Shown one piece after another: positions 1 to 8,538 of a DNA stretch of 64,000 bases. Within the stretch, counting starts at the first letter, position 1. Each line of letters begins with the position of its first letter. The stretch comes from JALHNI01 sp031367405 (GTDB taxonomy: Bacteria; Acidobacteriota; Terriglobia; Bryobacterales; Bryobacteraceae), in assembly GCA_031367405.1 (NCBI GenBank), contig JANLPT010000164.1, forward strand, positions 1 to 64,000, read 5' to 3'. The position numbers were made by a program, and so were the translations under genes. The notes beneath the pieces are model-generated. The model searched no databases. It was not told where the DNA came from and saw only the letters and a list, made by a program, of their open reading frames with translations.

Positions 1-2
1 CC

Positions 3-197
3 CAGGTAAAGCTCTACCTGGACCGCTGGCGCCAAGAATTCGAAATCACCCCCACCACCGACTGGGCGGCCTGGCTCCGCAGCCCCCGCCAAGCCACCTA
101 CCTCGCAGACCTCGCGAAGTTCATCGGCGCACCACCCCAAACAGCCACCCCGCTCCCCGCCCCCACCCAAACCGCCTTAAGAGCCAAGGGCGGCTAG
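3..197 (+). CDS. C-terminal fragment of an unknown protein (5' end outside window)
   Basis: An open frame enters from the window edge and stops with TAG at 195-197. The 64 visible residues include a Trp/Arg-rich stretch (KLYLDRWRQEF, then DWAAWLRSP) and a Pro/Thr/Ala-rich tail ending RAKGG. I do not recognise a family. Its stop codon abuts the stop of the next, oppositely oriented gene, so the two are convergent with no spacer and no visible terminator. Codon use is GC-rich like the neighbours, which favours a real gene, but so little is visible that function cannot be stated. Confidence 0.5.
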   Translation, partial: QVKLYLDRWRQEFEITPTTDWAAWLRSPRQATYLADLAKFIGAPPQTATPLPAPTQTALRAKGG

Positions 198-2549
198 CTA
201 CTGGCCCGGTACGTCGGTCCAAAAGATTTCGGCGAGTTGTTCGTCCAACGCGAAATAGATCTGGTTGGCGCGGACCGAGAGCCCGACCGCAGTGACGCGC
301 GAACGGGTGAGGCGCAGCAAGCTGCGGCGCGGCGAATTGAAACGCTGGACGGTGAAAGCAGGGCCGATGGGCCGGCCGGTCGACACGTCAAGCCGCTGGC
401 CCGCGATGGCCCGTTGACCACCCGCGTCGTTCAGAAAAAATAGTTGCGTGGAATCATCGCTCCACGCGGGCAGCATGGCGATGTCGCTGCCACTGGTGAC
501 CGCGATCCATTCCGCCGGTGGAGTTTCATGGTCCGCCGGCGCGATAAAAATACGGCGGCCCTCGCGGCTGGTTTCCGCGTAGAGCGCGATCCATCGCCCG
601 TTGGGCGAATAGCGGGCACCCCTCAGGCTATATTCGGGATGGCGGAGCAGGACTTCCGGCTGCCGGGTGCGCAGGTTAAAACGTCCGACAAAGGCAATCG
701 TCGCACCGGGTTCGTAAAGCAAGTAATTGCCGTCGGGCGACCAGGAAGTCGGCGCGCCACAATCGTTACAAACGCGGTCCACTTTGCCGGAGCCGGTTTC
801 GGCAATCAGAATGGGCACGGCAGGTTGCTCATACTGGCGAAAGGCAATGCGCTTTGAATCGGGCGACATCACCGGGAAATCCTGCGGGAAGCTGGACGGA
901 TAGATCGGCCTTTCGGTCTGGGTGGAAAGATAACGGAGATAGACTTGGCGCGGCGCTTGCCGGTCCGCCACAAAAGTCAGCCAACGGCCATCGGGCGATA
1001 CGTCGGGGAACGTCTCGGCGTCAGTGTGGGAAGTGACGCGCACCGGTGGCCCTCCTAGGAGCGAACCCTGGCCATTGGCTTGCAACGGCATGCGCCAAAT
1101 ATCGATTGACGTGGTACCGCTAGCCATCACTAAACGGTGGTGGTTCGAAAGGCCGGCCGATGGAAGATCCTGACGGCGAGCGCGGGTGCGCAGGTCGGCA
1201 TTGGAGCCAAAGGAGAGCCGTTCGGGCGCGACATTGCCGGAGTAAGTCATCGCGTTATTCAGGGGCAAACGCCACAGCGCGACAGTACTCGACATCGGAT
1301 TGCCCAGGGGGCTCGAGAAGTAGACGAAGTTGCCGAGCCACTCCGCCGGTTGCTCCAAAAACTCATTGGGCGGGATCTTGTTTCTCCCGGCCGCCAAGTA
1401 ACGCCGCAAATTAGGGAGGGCGCGGGTCTTGTGGGCTTCGAAGGTGCTGGGACGATTGCGCTCCGGCACTTCAATCACCCACCAATCGTGCTCTTGTTCG
1501 GGCGTATTCGAGACGCGGGTACCGCAGAAAAGGATTTGGCGGGAGTCCCCGGAAAATATTCCGTAGTGCGCATCGGCAAAGCCCGTCGCCAGTTCGATGG
1601 GTGCGCCACCCTCGGCCGCCACAATGCCGATGCGCCCGGGTTGCCACTCCTGCTCGTTTCGCAGAGTGTAGAGGATCCAACGGCCATCGGGCGAATAGCG
1701 CGGGCGCAATCCACCCGGAACCACCATTTTTGCCTCGCCCCCGGCGGCCAGGCGGCGATAGATCCCGGGCGCACGGGGATCTCGCGATTGGTAGACCATC
1801 CAACGCCCGTCCGGCGACAAATCCGGCTTGAGGGCGTCGAACGGTTCGAGCGTAAGACGCACGGCTTCGCCACCTTCCAAGGTCTGTTGCCAAAGAGCCA
1901 TGGACGTGCCGGATCCACGGTCCGCCGAGTAGATGACGGATTGAGCGTCCGGCAATAAAACCGGGTCCGTGGCGAAGCCGTTATCCAGCGTCAGGCGTCT
2001 CCAATTGACGGTTGGCTTCTCCTCCGGCTTCCGGCTCGAAACATACCAGCCTCCCGCACCAAGGCCGCCGGCAACGAGCGCCAGCGCCGCCACTACTTTC
2101 CACACGCCATTCGCATCCCGTGGGGCCGGGGCGGGTGGCATTAAGGGCGATTCAGGCAAAGGCGCGGGTGCCGGTATAGCTACCGGAGCGAACCGGAACA
2201 CAATGCCATAACTGCCTTTCGGCAAAACGAACCGGAGCTTTGCGCGCTCACCCGCTTTGGTCGCGTAGTACTGGTCGAGTTTTTGCCGCAGGCGGTGCGC
2301 CTCCACCCGGACAATCGCGTCTTCTTTGGGGTTGTAGCCAACAGCGCGATCAAACACCTCCGTACCGATGACGGATTCTTTCAGACGGTCATTTTCGCCC
2401 CGTTGACTCATCTCAACGGCGTATCGAATAAAACGCTTCAGGCGATCAGACTGCTGAAAGACCGGCGAAACACAGAGCCGCTCCAACTCACGCGCAACCA
2501 TTTCCGGTGAGAATAACTCTCGATTCAGAACTTCAGGCGAGCTTCCCAT
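198..2549 (-). CDS. Membrane-anchored winged-helix/PD40 beta-propeller protein
   Basis: 783 residues. Residues about 15-120 resemble the N-terminal winged-helix-like domain seen in many acidobacterial TolB/PD40 proteins (LKESVIGTEVFDR, then VRVEAHRLRQKL and LPKGSYG). A Pro/Ala linker follows, then one membrane segment at about 150-170 and a large C-terminal region with repeated PD40 blades (LSPDGRWMVY, YSPDGRWILY, VSPDGRWLTF, WSPDGNYLLY, YSPNGRWIAL). The expected topology is a cytoplasmic DNA-binding-like domain joined through the membrane to a periplasmic propeller, as in a CadC-style one-component regulator; that role is inferred. No clear ribosome-binding site precedes the ATG, so the start may be a few residues off or the message leaderless. 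It diverges from the rbfA side. Confidence 0.85.
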   Translation of the reverse strand: MGSSPEVLNRELFSPEMVARELERLCVSPVFQQSDRLKRFIRYAVEMSQRGENDRLKESVIGTEVFDRAVGYNPKEDAIVRVEAHRLRQKLDQYYATKAGERAKLRFVLPKGSYGIVFRFAPVAIPAPAPLPESPLMPPAPAPRDANGVWKVVAALALVAGGLGAGGWYVSSRKPEEKPTVNWRRLTLDNGFATDPVLLPDAQSVIYSADRGSGTSMALWQQTLEGGEAVRLTLEPFDALKPDLSPDGRWMVYQSRDPRAPGIYRRLAAGGEAKMVVPGGLRPRYSPDGRWILYTLRNEQEWQPGRIGIVAAEGGAPIELATGFADAHYGIFSGDSRQILFCGTRVSNTPEQEHDWWVIEVPERNRPSTFEAHKTRALPNLRRYLAAGRNKIPPNEFLEQPAEWLGNFVYFSSPLGNPMSSTVALWRLPLNNAMTYSGNVAPERLSFGSNADLRTRARRQDLPSAGLSNHHRLVMASGTTSIDIWRMPLQANGQGSLLGGPPVRVTSHTDAETFPDVSPDGRWLTFVADRQAPRQVYLRYLSTQTERPIYPSSFPQDFPVMSPDSKRIAFRQYEQPAVPILIAETGSGKVDRVCNDCGAPTSWSPDGNYLLYEPGATIAFVGRFNLRTRQPEVLLRHPEYSLRGARYSPNGRWIALYAETSREGRRIFIAPADHETPPAEWIAVTSGSDIAMLPAWSDDSTQLFFLNDAGGQRAIAGQRLDVSTGRPIGPAFTVQRFNSPRRSLLRLTRSRVTAVGLSVRANQIYFALDEQLAEIFWTDVPGQ

Positions 2550-2595
2550 GGGCGAGAGAATATCAAACTAGGGGTTACAAGTCCATAAATTGATG

Positions 2596-2601
2596 TATAA
2601 T
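2596..2601 (+). promoter_or_regulatory. Candidate -10 box (TATAAT) ahead of structured region
   Basis: A perfect TATAAT lies on the plus strand in the gap between the divergent PD40 gene and rbfA. The -35 region is weak: TTACAA at 2575-2580 matches 3 of 6 consensus positions with a short 15-base spacer. Transcription would start near 2608, just before the palindrome GGGTTAGCTAACCC at 2613-2626. Confidence 0.35.
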
Positions 2602-2869
2602 TCAACACATCGGGGTTAGCTAACCCGGCAATAACCTACTAATGACTTCCTTGCCAATGGAAGCATGCCTGAATCTGAGTTTACGCAACCTGGTTTTCCA
2701 GATCGTTTTAGAACCCATTACGACCTAATTCCTTCTCTCTTCTCTCTAGGTCGTTTGGGGCTAAGGCGGCTGGCGACAAGACCTGCGGGTTGGAGCTTTG
2801 CCGTCTTTTCGCTTCCTGCAAAAAACGGGGACGGCAGAGCTCAGGATCCCAGTGAGCCAGGATTGCGTC

Positions 2870-2929
2870 CTAGCCGGTAGTCTCGGAGGTAATGACACGC
2901 TCCGTTTGTCATTTTGAACTACCGGCTAG
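2870..2929. repeat. Nested inverted repeat
   Basis: CTAGCCGGTAG at 2870-2880 pairs perfectly with CTACCGGCTAG at 2919-2929. Inside it AATGACA at 2891-2897 pairs perfectly with TGTCATT at 2907-2913. Together they can form a two-tier hairpin. No T-run follows. Confidence 0.6.
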
Positions 2930-2939
2930 TAACGAAGGG

Positions 2940-2967
2940 TTCCGGAGCAGGACGTTCTGCTCCGGAA
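2940..2967. terminator. Perfect 11-bp hairpin before rbfA
   Basis: TTCCGGAGCAG at 2940-2950 and CTGCTCCGGAA at 2957-2967 form a perfect 11-bp stem with a 6-base loop. There is no T-tract on the plus strand, so it would be a weak intrinsic terminator; an attenuator, RNA end or protein-binding site are equally possible. It sits 53 bases before the rbfA start. Confidence 0.35.
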
Positions 2968-3020
2968 CTCAAAACCCGAATCTCCGGTCAACATACACCA
3001 ATCGACATACAATAGAGGAC

Positions 3021-3392
3021 GTGGAACCTCATCGGCTGGAACGCACCACGGAAGCGATCCGCGAAGTGCTAAGTGAAATGATCTCGCTCGAACTCGAAGA
3101 TCCGCGGCTGGACGGCTTGGAAGTGGTGGAAGTGAAAGTGTCGCCCGACAAGCGGCATGCCTACGTCGCGCTCAAGAGCCACGCCGGAATCGTTAGCCCC
3201 GAAACCTTGTCGGCACTCGAAGGTGCCCGCAGTTATATGAAGCGCGAACTTGGCCAGCGGCTGGAACTGCACCGCACACCGGAACTGCACTTCGACACCA
3301 CGGCCAATTTTGGGCCACAAAAGCGCGTCGACAGTTTGCTGAAGCGCATTCGTAAGGGCCGCCCCAAGGACGGTGAGGAGAAGCCCGCTTGA
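3021..3392 (+). CDS. rbfA: Ribosome-binding factor A
   Basis: RbfA is a KH-fold protein that binds the 30S subunit and helps late 16S rRNA maturation. The 123-residue product matches the family in length and pattern: an N-terminal RLERTTEAIREVLSE helix, the ELEDPRLDGLEVVEVKVSPD segment, and C-terminal RTPELHF. I chose the GTG at 3021 because family members begin with a short x-PHR-x-ER sequence as here; the purine stretch AGAGGA sits only one base upstream, so the spacing is unusual. An in-frame upstream ATG at 2892 would add 43 unrelated residues encoded by the hairpin region. The TGA overlaps the TTG start of the next gene. Confidence 0.9.
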   Translation: MEPHRLERTTEAIREVLSEMISLELEDPRLDGLEVVEVKVSPDKRHAYVALKSHAGIVSPETLSALEGARSYMKRELGQRLELHRTPELHFDTTANFGPQKRVDSLLKRIRKGRPKDGEEKPA

Positions 3393-4381
3393 ATCGCCGC
3401 AGCTTACTCGCCATCCCGCTCTATTTAATGAACGCGCAAACACCGAAGAAACTGGTTAAGCCGGCGGCGCTGAAAGCGGGCGACGTGGCCGGGTTAATTA
3501 CCCCCGCCTCCAACGTCGTCAACCACAGTGACTGGGCCCGCATTGAGCAATCCATGCAAAGCCTGGGCCTCGAAATTCGCTACGGAAAAAACGTCCGCCG
3601 CAAGGGCTACATCGCGGGCAGCATCGACGAGCGCATCGCTGACTTGCACGACATGTTCCGCGATCCCGCCATCAAAGGCATCTTCGCCATTCGCGGTGGC
3701 TATGGCACGCCCCAGTTACTCGATCGCATCGACTACGACTTAGTTAAAAAGAATCCCAAAATCTTTTCGGGATACAGCGACATTACCGCACTGCACTTGG
3801 CCTTTCGCCAAAAAGTGGGCTTGGTGACGTTTCACGGCCCCACCGCCAATTCCAAGTTTCCCGCTTTTACGTTGGCGCATTTCCGGCAAGCTCTGTTCGA
3901 TGCCGCTCCGCTCGGCAAACTAACAAACCCGGCGGAAGGCCATGCCCTGCGCACCATCCGGCCCGGCACCGCCCGTGGCCGGCTTGTCACCGGCAACCTT
4001 TCGCTGATCTCGAACTTGATGGGTACGCCTTTTGAGATCGACACGCGCGACACGATCCTGATGCTGGAAGACGTCGGCGAAGAGGCTTTCCGCATCGACC
4101 GGATGCTGACGCAGCTGAAGTTGGCCGGCAAACTGGACCACGTCGCTGGCGTGGTTTGGGGCGAATGCGAAAAGTGCAAGCCCACCCCCGGCGTCGACGT
4201 TCCGCTCACCGAGCGCGAAGTCGTCGACCGCATTCTCGGCGGCTTGGGCGTCCCGGTTCTTTCCGGCCTCACGTTTGGCCACACCGACAATCAACTTACT
4301 TTGCCCCAGGGCGTCATGGCCACGCTGGACGCCACCGCCGGCACGCTCACCATCGAAGAATCCGCTCTTGCTACCCGTTAG
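3389..4381 (+). CDS. LD-carboxypeptidase (S66 family)
   Basis: S66 serine peptidases cut the L,D bond of murein tetrapeptides during peptidoglycan recycling. The 330-residue protein has the family landmarks: RGGYG at about 102-106, the nucleophile motif GYSDIT with Ser about 130, LEDVGE near 225 supplying the expected Glu, and GHTDNQ near 297 supplying the His. A short hydrophobic N-terminus (NRRSLLAIPLYLMNA) could be a weak export signal, whereas classical LdcA is cytoplasmic, so location is uncertain. The TTG start overlaps the rbfA TGA, suggesting coupled translation. thrS follows 25 bases downstream. Confidence 0.88.
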   Translation: MNRRSLLAIPLYLMNAQTPKKLVKPAALKAGDVAGLITPASNVVNHSDWARIEQSMQSLGLEIRYGKNVRRKGYIAGSIDERIADLHDMFRDPAIKGIFAIRGGYGTPQLLDRIDYDLVKKNPKIFSGYSDITALHLAFRQKVGLVTFHGPTANSKFPAFTLAHFRQALFDAAPLGKLTNPAEGHALRTIRPGTARGRLVTGNLSLISNLMGTPFEIDTRDTILMLEDVGEEAFRIDRMLTQLKLAGKLDHVAGVVWGECEKCKPTPGVDVPLTEREVVDRILGGLGVPVLSGLTFGHTDNQLTLPQGVMATLDATAGTLTIEESALATR

Positions 4382-4406
4382 GGTACCCTGAAAGATGGTC
4401 CACACC

Positions 4407-6341
4407 ATGCCTGAAATCTTGATCACTCTGCCGGACGGCAGCCAAAAATCCATGCCCGCTGGCTCGCGGCCGCTCGATGTCGCGATGGCGATCTCGCCGC
4501 GCTTGGCGGACGCTAGTATCGTCGCCAAAGTGAATGGCGATCTTTGGGACTTGACTCGTCCCTTCGAGGGCGACGCAAATCTGCAGTTACTCACCGCCAA
4601 GGACCCCGAATCGCTGGACGTCTACCGCCACTCCACCGCCCACCTGCTCGCCGCCGCCGTGCTGGAGCTCTACCCCGAAACCAAGCTGGGCATCGGTCCT
4701 TTTATTGAGAACGGTTTCTACTACGACTTCGATCGCCCCACGCCTTTCTCGGTGGACGACCTCGAAAAAATCGAAAAGAAAATGTGGGAAGTGCAAGCCC
4801 GTGGCCTCACCTACGACCGCGTCTACACCAAGAAAGAAGAGGGTCTCGTCAAATATGCGCACGAGCCCATGAAGGCGGAACTGATCGCCGAACGCGCCGG
4901 CGAAATCTTCTCCGAGTACACGCTGGGCCCCGCTTTTATTGACTTTTGCCGCGGCCCGCACCTGCCCTCCACGCTGAAGATCAAAGCGTTCAAGCTGCTG
5001 AATGTTTCCGGTGCCTATTGGAAGGGCGACGAGAAGCGCCAGCAGTTACAGCGCATTTACGCCACGGCCTGGTTCACCAAAAAAGAGCAGGACGAGTTTC
5101 TCCTCCGCATCGAAGAAGCCAAGAAGCGTGACCATCGTAAGCTGGGCAAAGAGCTCGACCTGATCTCGATTCAAGAGCTCGCCGGACCCGGCTTGATCTT
5201 CTTCCATCCCAAAGGTGGCATCATCCGTAAGGAAATTGAAGATTGGATGCGCGAACAGTATTTGGAGCGCGGTTACTCGCTGGTCTACACGCCGCACATC
5301 GCGCGGCTCGACCTGTGGAAGACGTCGGGGCACGCCAATTTTTACGCCGACAACATGTTCGTGCCCATGGAACTCGACGACGCCACTTATCAGCTGAAGC
5401 CGATGAATTGCCCGTTCCATATTCTCATCTACGCTGACCGGCAAAAGAGTTATCGCGATCTGCCGGTACGTCTGGGTGAGTTAGGCACGGTGTATCGTTA
5501 CGAACGCAGCGGTACCTTGCATGGCTTGTTACGCGTGCGTGGCTTTTGCCAGGACGATGCGCATATCTTTTGCCGGCCGGATCAGGCGGAAGATGAAGTG
5601 GTGGCTTGCCTCGAGTTCGCGCGGGACACCCTCAGCACCTTTGGTTTTACCGAGTATGAGGCCGAGATTTCCACGTGGGACGGCGGTAAGTCCGGCAAAT
5701 ACGATGGCGAACCCGCACAATGGGACCATGCCGAAAGCGCCCTCCGGCGGGCGTGCGAAAAAGTCGGTTTGGCCGCCAAGGTGATCCCTGACGAAGCCGC
5801 TTTCTATGGCCCCAAAATCGACGTCAAGTTAGTCGACGCCATCGGCCGCAAGTGGCAACTCTCCACCGTGCAATTCGACTTTACCCTGCCACGCCGGTTT
5901 GGCCTCGAATATATCGGCGAAGACAATAAGAAGCATCAGCCGTTGATGGTGCATCGCGCCTTGTTTGGCTCCATCGAACGCTTCTTCGGCATTCTGGTGG
6001 AGCATTATGCCGGGGCGTTCCCGATGTGGCTCGCTCCCGTGCAGGTGGCCGTGTGCCCGATCACCGACCGGCAAAACGACTTCGCGCACGCCCTCGGCAA
6101 ACAGCTCAAAGAAGCCGGAATGCGGGTGCATGTGGATGACCGTGGCGAAAAAGTCAATCTCAAGATTCGCGATGCGCAAATGCAGAAAATCCCCTTCATG
6201 CTCGTGGTGGGGGGCCGCGAAGCGGAAGCGGGTAACGTCAGCGTCCGGCACCGCAAACGCGGCGACGAGGGCGTCGTTCCGATTGAGGAATTCATTGCCC
6301 GGGCGAAGCAATTGATTGTCACTAAGTCGTCCGTTGATTGA
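4407..6341 (+). CDS. thrS: Threonyl-tRNA synthetase
   Basis: Class II synthetase that charges tRNA-Thr. About 644 residues in the usual order: an N-terminal TGS domain (ILITLPDGSQ), a second additional domain with the HSTAH editing-site motif, then the catalytic core with MNCPFH (zinc Cys), motif 2 (RYERSGTLHGLLRVRGF followed by QDDAHIFC), motif 3, and the anticodon-binding domain (PVQVAVCPIT through KIRDAQMQKIPFMLVVG). I prefer the ATG at 4407, giving MPEILIT, over the in-frame ATG four codons upstream, because homologues begin close to the TGS strand. It lies in the same direction as rbfA and the LD-carboxypeptidase. Confidence 0.97.
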   Translation: MPEILITLPDGSQKSMPAGSRPLDVAMAISPRLADASIVAKVNGDLWDLTRPFEGDANLQLLTAKDPESLDVYRHSTAHLLAAAVLELYPETKLGIGPFIENGFYYDFDRPTPFSVDDLEKIEKKMWEVQARGLTYDRVYTKKEEGLVKYAHEPMKAELIAERAGEIFSEYTLGPAFIDFCRGPHLPSTLKIKAFKLLNVSGAYWKGDEKRQQLQRIYATAWFTKKEQDEFLLRIEEAKKRDHRKLGKELDLISIQELAGPGLIFFHPKGGIIRKEIEDWMREQYLERGYSLVYTPHIARLDLWKTSGHANFYADNMFVPMELDDATYQLKPMNCPFHILIYADRQKSYRDLPVRLGELGTVYRYERSGTLHGLLRVRGFCQDDAHIFCRPDQAEDEVVACLEFARDTLSTFGFTEYEAEISTWDGGKSGKYDGEPAQWDHAESALRRACEKVGLAAKVIPDEAAFYGPKIDVKLVDAIGRKWQLSTVQFDFTLPRRFGLEYIGEDNKKHQPLMVHRALFGSIERFFGILVEHYAGAFPMWLAPVQVAVCPITDRQNDFAHALGKQLKEAGMRVHVDDRGEKVNLKIRDAQMQKIPFMLVVGGREAEAGNVSVRHRKRGDEGVVPIEEFIARAKQLIVTKSSVD

Positions 6342-6384
6342 AGACTTGGGCGGGCCGCAGGCTCACCCCACTCGAGTAAGCTAG

Positions 6385-7491
6385 ATGATTTTCTGCTTGG
6401 TTATTCTCACCGCCGGCGGCTTCGTCTACTTACTCCTCACGGCCATCGCCGCCCGGCGCTACTTACTCACCCGGACGAACGGCGGCCCTCCGATGCCCAT
6501 CAGCATCCTAAAACCGCTTTCCGGCGCTGATTTAGGCCTCGAAGAAAACCTCCGCAGCTTCTTCACCCAGACTTACGCAGCGGATTGGGAAATTCTTTTC
6601 GCGACGCGTACCGCGGATGACCCCGCCGTTCCGATTGTCCAGAAGCTACAGGCCCTCTACCCGCCAGTAACATCGCAACTGATCTTCGTGGGCGAGCCGC
6701 CCTATGCGAACGCCAAAGTGTGGAGCCTGCAGCAGCTCGCCCAAGCCGCTCAGCACGATGTATGGGCCATGAGCGACTCGGACATTCGCATAACGCCGCA
6801 CTTCCTCACCGCGCTGGCCCGCGAATTCGCCAACCCTGCCGTTCACCTCGCCACCTGCCCTTACCGCGCCATCGCCGGGCCCCGCCTCTTTAGCAGGCTC
6901 GAAGCCGCTGGCCTCAACACCGAATTCATCGGCGGTCTGCTCACCGCCCGGATGCTGGAAGGCGTCCGCTTCGCCGTCGGCCCCACCATCGTCGCGCGCC
7001 GCTGCGTGCTCGAGAAAATTGGCGGCTTCCCCCAGCTCAGCCACTACCTCGCCGAAGATTTTGTCATGGGCCAACTTGCCGCCGGGCAGGGCTTTGGCGT
7101 CATCCTCTCGCAGTACGTTATTGAGCACCATATCGGCAGCGAAGGCTGGAGAGAAAACTTCGCCCACCGTCTCCGTTGGAATCGCAGCACGCGCCGCTCC
7201 CGCCCGGCCGGCTACGTGGGCCAAGTCTTTACCAACCCGCTTCCCTGGGCCACTGCGCTGTGCTTCACGGCTTGGTGGCCGCTGGGCCTCGCCACCATCG
7301 TCCTGCGCCTCGCGACCGGCGCCTACCTGGCGCGCCGCGTCCTTCTAGGACAATTCAGCTGGCTCACCATTCCCCAGGACTTCCTCAGTCTGGTTTTTTG
7401 GGTGGCCGGTTTCTTCGGCAACACCATCGTCTGGCGCCACCGCCGCTACCGTCTCCACGCCGACGGGACATTTACTTTGAAACCGCAGTAG
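6385..7491 (+). CDS. GT21 ceramide-glucosyltransferase-like enzyme (HpnI type)
   Basis: 368 residues with an N-terminal membrane anchor (about 3-22) and two C-terminal membrane segments. The catalytic signature of GT21 is present: KPLSGAD-x-LEEN at 43-54, DSD at 131-133, AED at 223-225 and the HRLRW form of (Q/R)xxRW at 261-265. The closest family I know is HpnI, which transfers an N-acetylglucosamine unit onto bacteriohopanetetrol, but no other hopanoid gene is adjacent, so a glycolipid acceptor is as much as can be said. No strong ribosome-binding site precedes the ATG. A pilin gene follows 51 bases later. Confidence 0.85.
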   Translation: MIFCLVILTAGGFVYLLLTAIAARRYLLTRTNGGPPMPISILKPLSGADLGLEENLRSFFTQTYAADWEILFATRTADDPAVPIVQKLQALYPPVTSQLIFVGEPPYANAKVWSLQQLAQAAQHDVWAMSDSDIRITPHFLTALAREFANPAVHLATCPYRAIAGPRLFSRLEAAGLNTEFIGGLLTARMLEGVRFAVGPTIVARRCVLEKIGGFPQLSHYLAEDFVMGQLAAGQGFGVILSQYVIEHHIGSEGWRENFAHRLRWNRSTRRSRPAGYVGQVFTNPLPWATALCFTAWWPLGLATIVLRLATGAYLARRVLLGQFSWLTIPQDFLSLVFWVAGFFGNTIVWRHRRYRLHADGTFTLKPQ

Positions 7492-7542
7492 ACCCCTGCA
7501 CACTTCGCCGTCTGATAACGTCATACTTACAGGGAGATACCT

Positions 7543-8019
7543 ATGTTGAACTTGCTGCAGCGTAACCGGAGCCGACGGGGCTTTTCACTGGTGGAATTGC
7601 TGATCGTGATCGCGATCATTCTGATCATCGCCGCGATCGCCGTGCCCAAGCTGACGCGCACGCGCATGTACGCACAGGAAATGGCGACGATTCGTGGCGT
7701 CATCACGCTTCATACGGCGCAGACCCAGTACTATTCGCAGTTCGGTAAGTACGCCTCCACCTTGGCTGAACTGGCGCCGCCCACCAGCGGTACGGCCGGC
7801 CCACAAGCGGCCGACTTGATCTCCGCCGATCTTGCCACCGGCAAAAAGGGCGGCTATCTTTACACGCTGCAGGCCACCCAGGGCGGCTACCAAATCAATG
7901 CCACTCCGGAAGCGTTCGGCAACACCGGCAGCCGCACCTTCTTCTCCGACCAGAGCCAGGTGATTCGCGAGAACTACAGCCAGGAAGCGGCGACCCCGCA
8001 AAGCAAAGCCATCAATTGA
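7543..8019 (+). CDS. Type IV pilin-like / pseudopilin protein
   Basis: 158 residues starting with a basic leader and the class III prepilin cleavage motif G-FSLVE at residues 13-18, followed by a long hydrophobic helix (LLIVIAIILIIAAIAVP). PilD-type peptidase would cut after Gly13, and Glu18 is the conserved fifth residue of the mature chain. The rest is a small globular head (YYSQFGKYA, then repeated Gly/Thr). The ATG is preceded by AGGGAGA at good spacing. No other pilus assembly gene is nearby, so this may be a PilA-type major pilin or a minor pseudopilin acting with machinery elsewhere. Confidence 0.9.
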   Translation: MLNLLQRNRSRRGFSLVELLIVIAIILIIAAIAVPKLTRTRMYAQEMATIRGVITLHTAQTQYYSQFGKYASTLAELAPPTSGTAGPQAADLISADLATGKKGGYLYTLQATQGGYQINATPEAFGNTGSRTFFSDQSQVIRENYSQEAATPQSKAIN

Positions 8020-8071
8020 CGGCCCTGTCATGCAGCCTAACGAAGGCGACCGCCCAAAGTGAGGCCATCCA

Positions 8072-8416
8072 GTGAGTATCCCCCCGCATTCGCAAGGCAA
8101 CGCGATCAAGAAGTTACAGGATGCCTGGCATCGCCTCAACGAACGCCCCTATCCGCGCAAGAGTTCCGACCCTGGCGTGGCCGCGCTTTACGACGAGCTC
8201 GTCCAGGTGGACGAGGCCATGACGGAGCGGCTGCGCAAGCTGATCGCCGGGCAGCCCGTGAACCGGCTCGACTTTGACCCGCCCATCGACTTTCTCGACC
8301 GGCTCAAATTCGCTAGCAACCTGCCGACCGCCGCCGCCAACGAAGCCCGCATCTACATTGACTACGTAAGTGACCTCTACCAAGTGCTGCGCCTGGCCAA
8401 GCTCATCGCGCATTAG
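8072..8416 (+). CDS. Small conserved-looking protein of unknown function
   Basis: 114 residues from a GTG start with GAGG eight bases upstream. It is charged, helical and soluble in appearance (AIKKLQDAWHRLNERPYP, DEAMTERLRKLIAG, ending YQVLRLAKLIAH), with no signal peptide or membrane segment. I do not recognise a domain. It lies 52 bases after the pilin in the same direction and ends at a hairpin region facing the next, convergent gene. Confidence 0.7.
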   Translation: MSIPPHSQGNAIKKLQDAWHRLNERPYPRKSSDPGVAALYDELVQVDEAMTERLRKLIAGQPVNRLDFDPPIDFLDRLKFASNLPTAAANEARIYIDYVSDLYQVLRLAKLIAH

Positions 8417-8469
8417 CGAAAGACACTGGTACCCTGACCGCGTGGTTTCTAACTGTAACTATTGGCCAG

Positions 8470-8505
8470 CTAACTAGCCCACTGCTAACGCCGTTGGCTA
8501 GTTAG
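8470..8505. terminator. Bidirectional hairpin between convergent genes
   Basis: CTAACTAGCC at 8470-8479 pairs perfectly with GGCTAGTTAG at 8496-8505 around a 16-base loop. Flanking GTTTCTAACT and AGTTATAAAC are also nearly complementary and could lengthen the stem. It sits between two convergent genes, where a shared terminator is expected, though there is no clean T-run. Confidence 0.5.
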
Positions 8506-8538
8506 ATGAAAGTTATAAACCAAACGGTCACCCTACTA

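Larger units (their letters stand above)
2608..2970 (+). ncRNA. Candidate structured non-coding RNA or long rbfA leader
   Basis: No convincing gene fills 2550-3020; a 71-codon frame at 2665-2880 has no family resemblance. Instead there are four inverted repeats in order: an 8-bp stem 2720-2727/2747-2754 whose loop is almost all C/U; a 13-bp stem with one G-U wobble, 2793-2805/2830-2842; an 11-bp stem 2870-2880/2919-2929 enclosing a 7-bp stem; and an 11-bp stem 2940-2950/2957-2967. I looked for hallmarks of tmRNA, RNase P RNA and SRP RNA and saw none; a 6S-like RNA cannot be excluded. It may be a separate small RNA or the 5' leader of rbfA. Confidence 0.3.

Noticed and set aside
1137..1958. 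273-codon open frame antisense to the PD40 protein
   Set aside because: The opposite frame has clear PD40 blades; this one has no recognisable domain.
2665..2880. 71-codon plus-strand frame before rbfA
   Set aside because: No ribosome-binding site or family pattern, and it overlaps inverted repeats that explain the sequence better.
2608..2970. tmRNA, RNase P RNA or SRP RNA
   Set aside because: None of their conserved sequence blocks (such as the tmRNA GGTTCGA, RNase P GAGGAAAGTCC or SRP GGAAGCA loop) is present.
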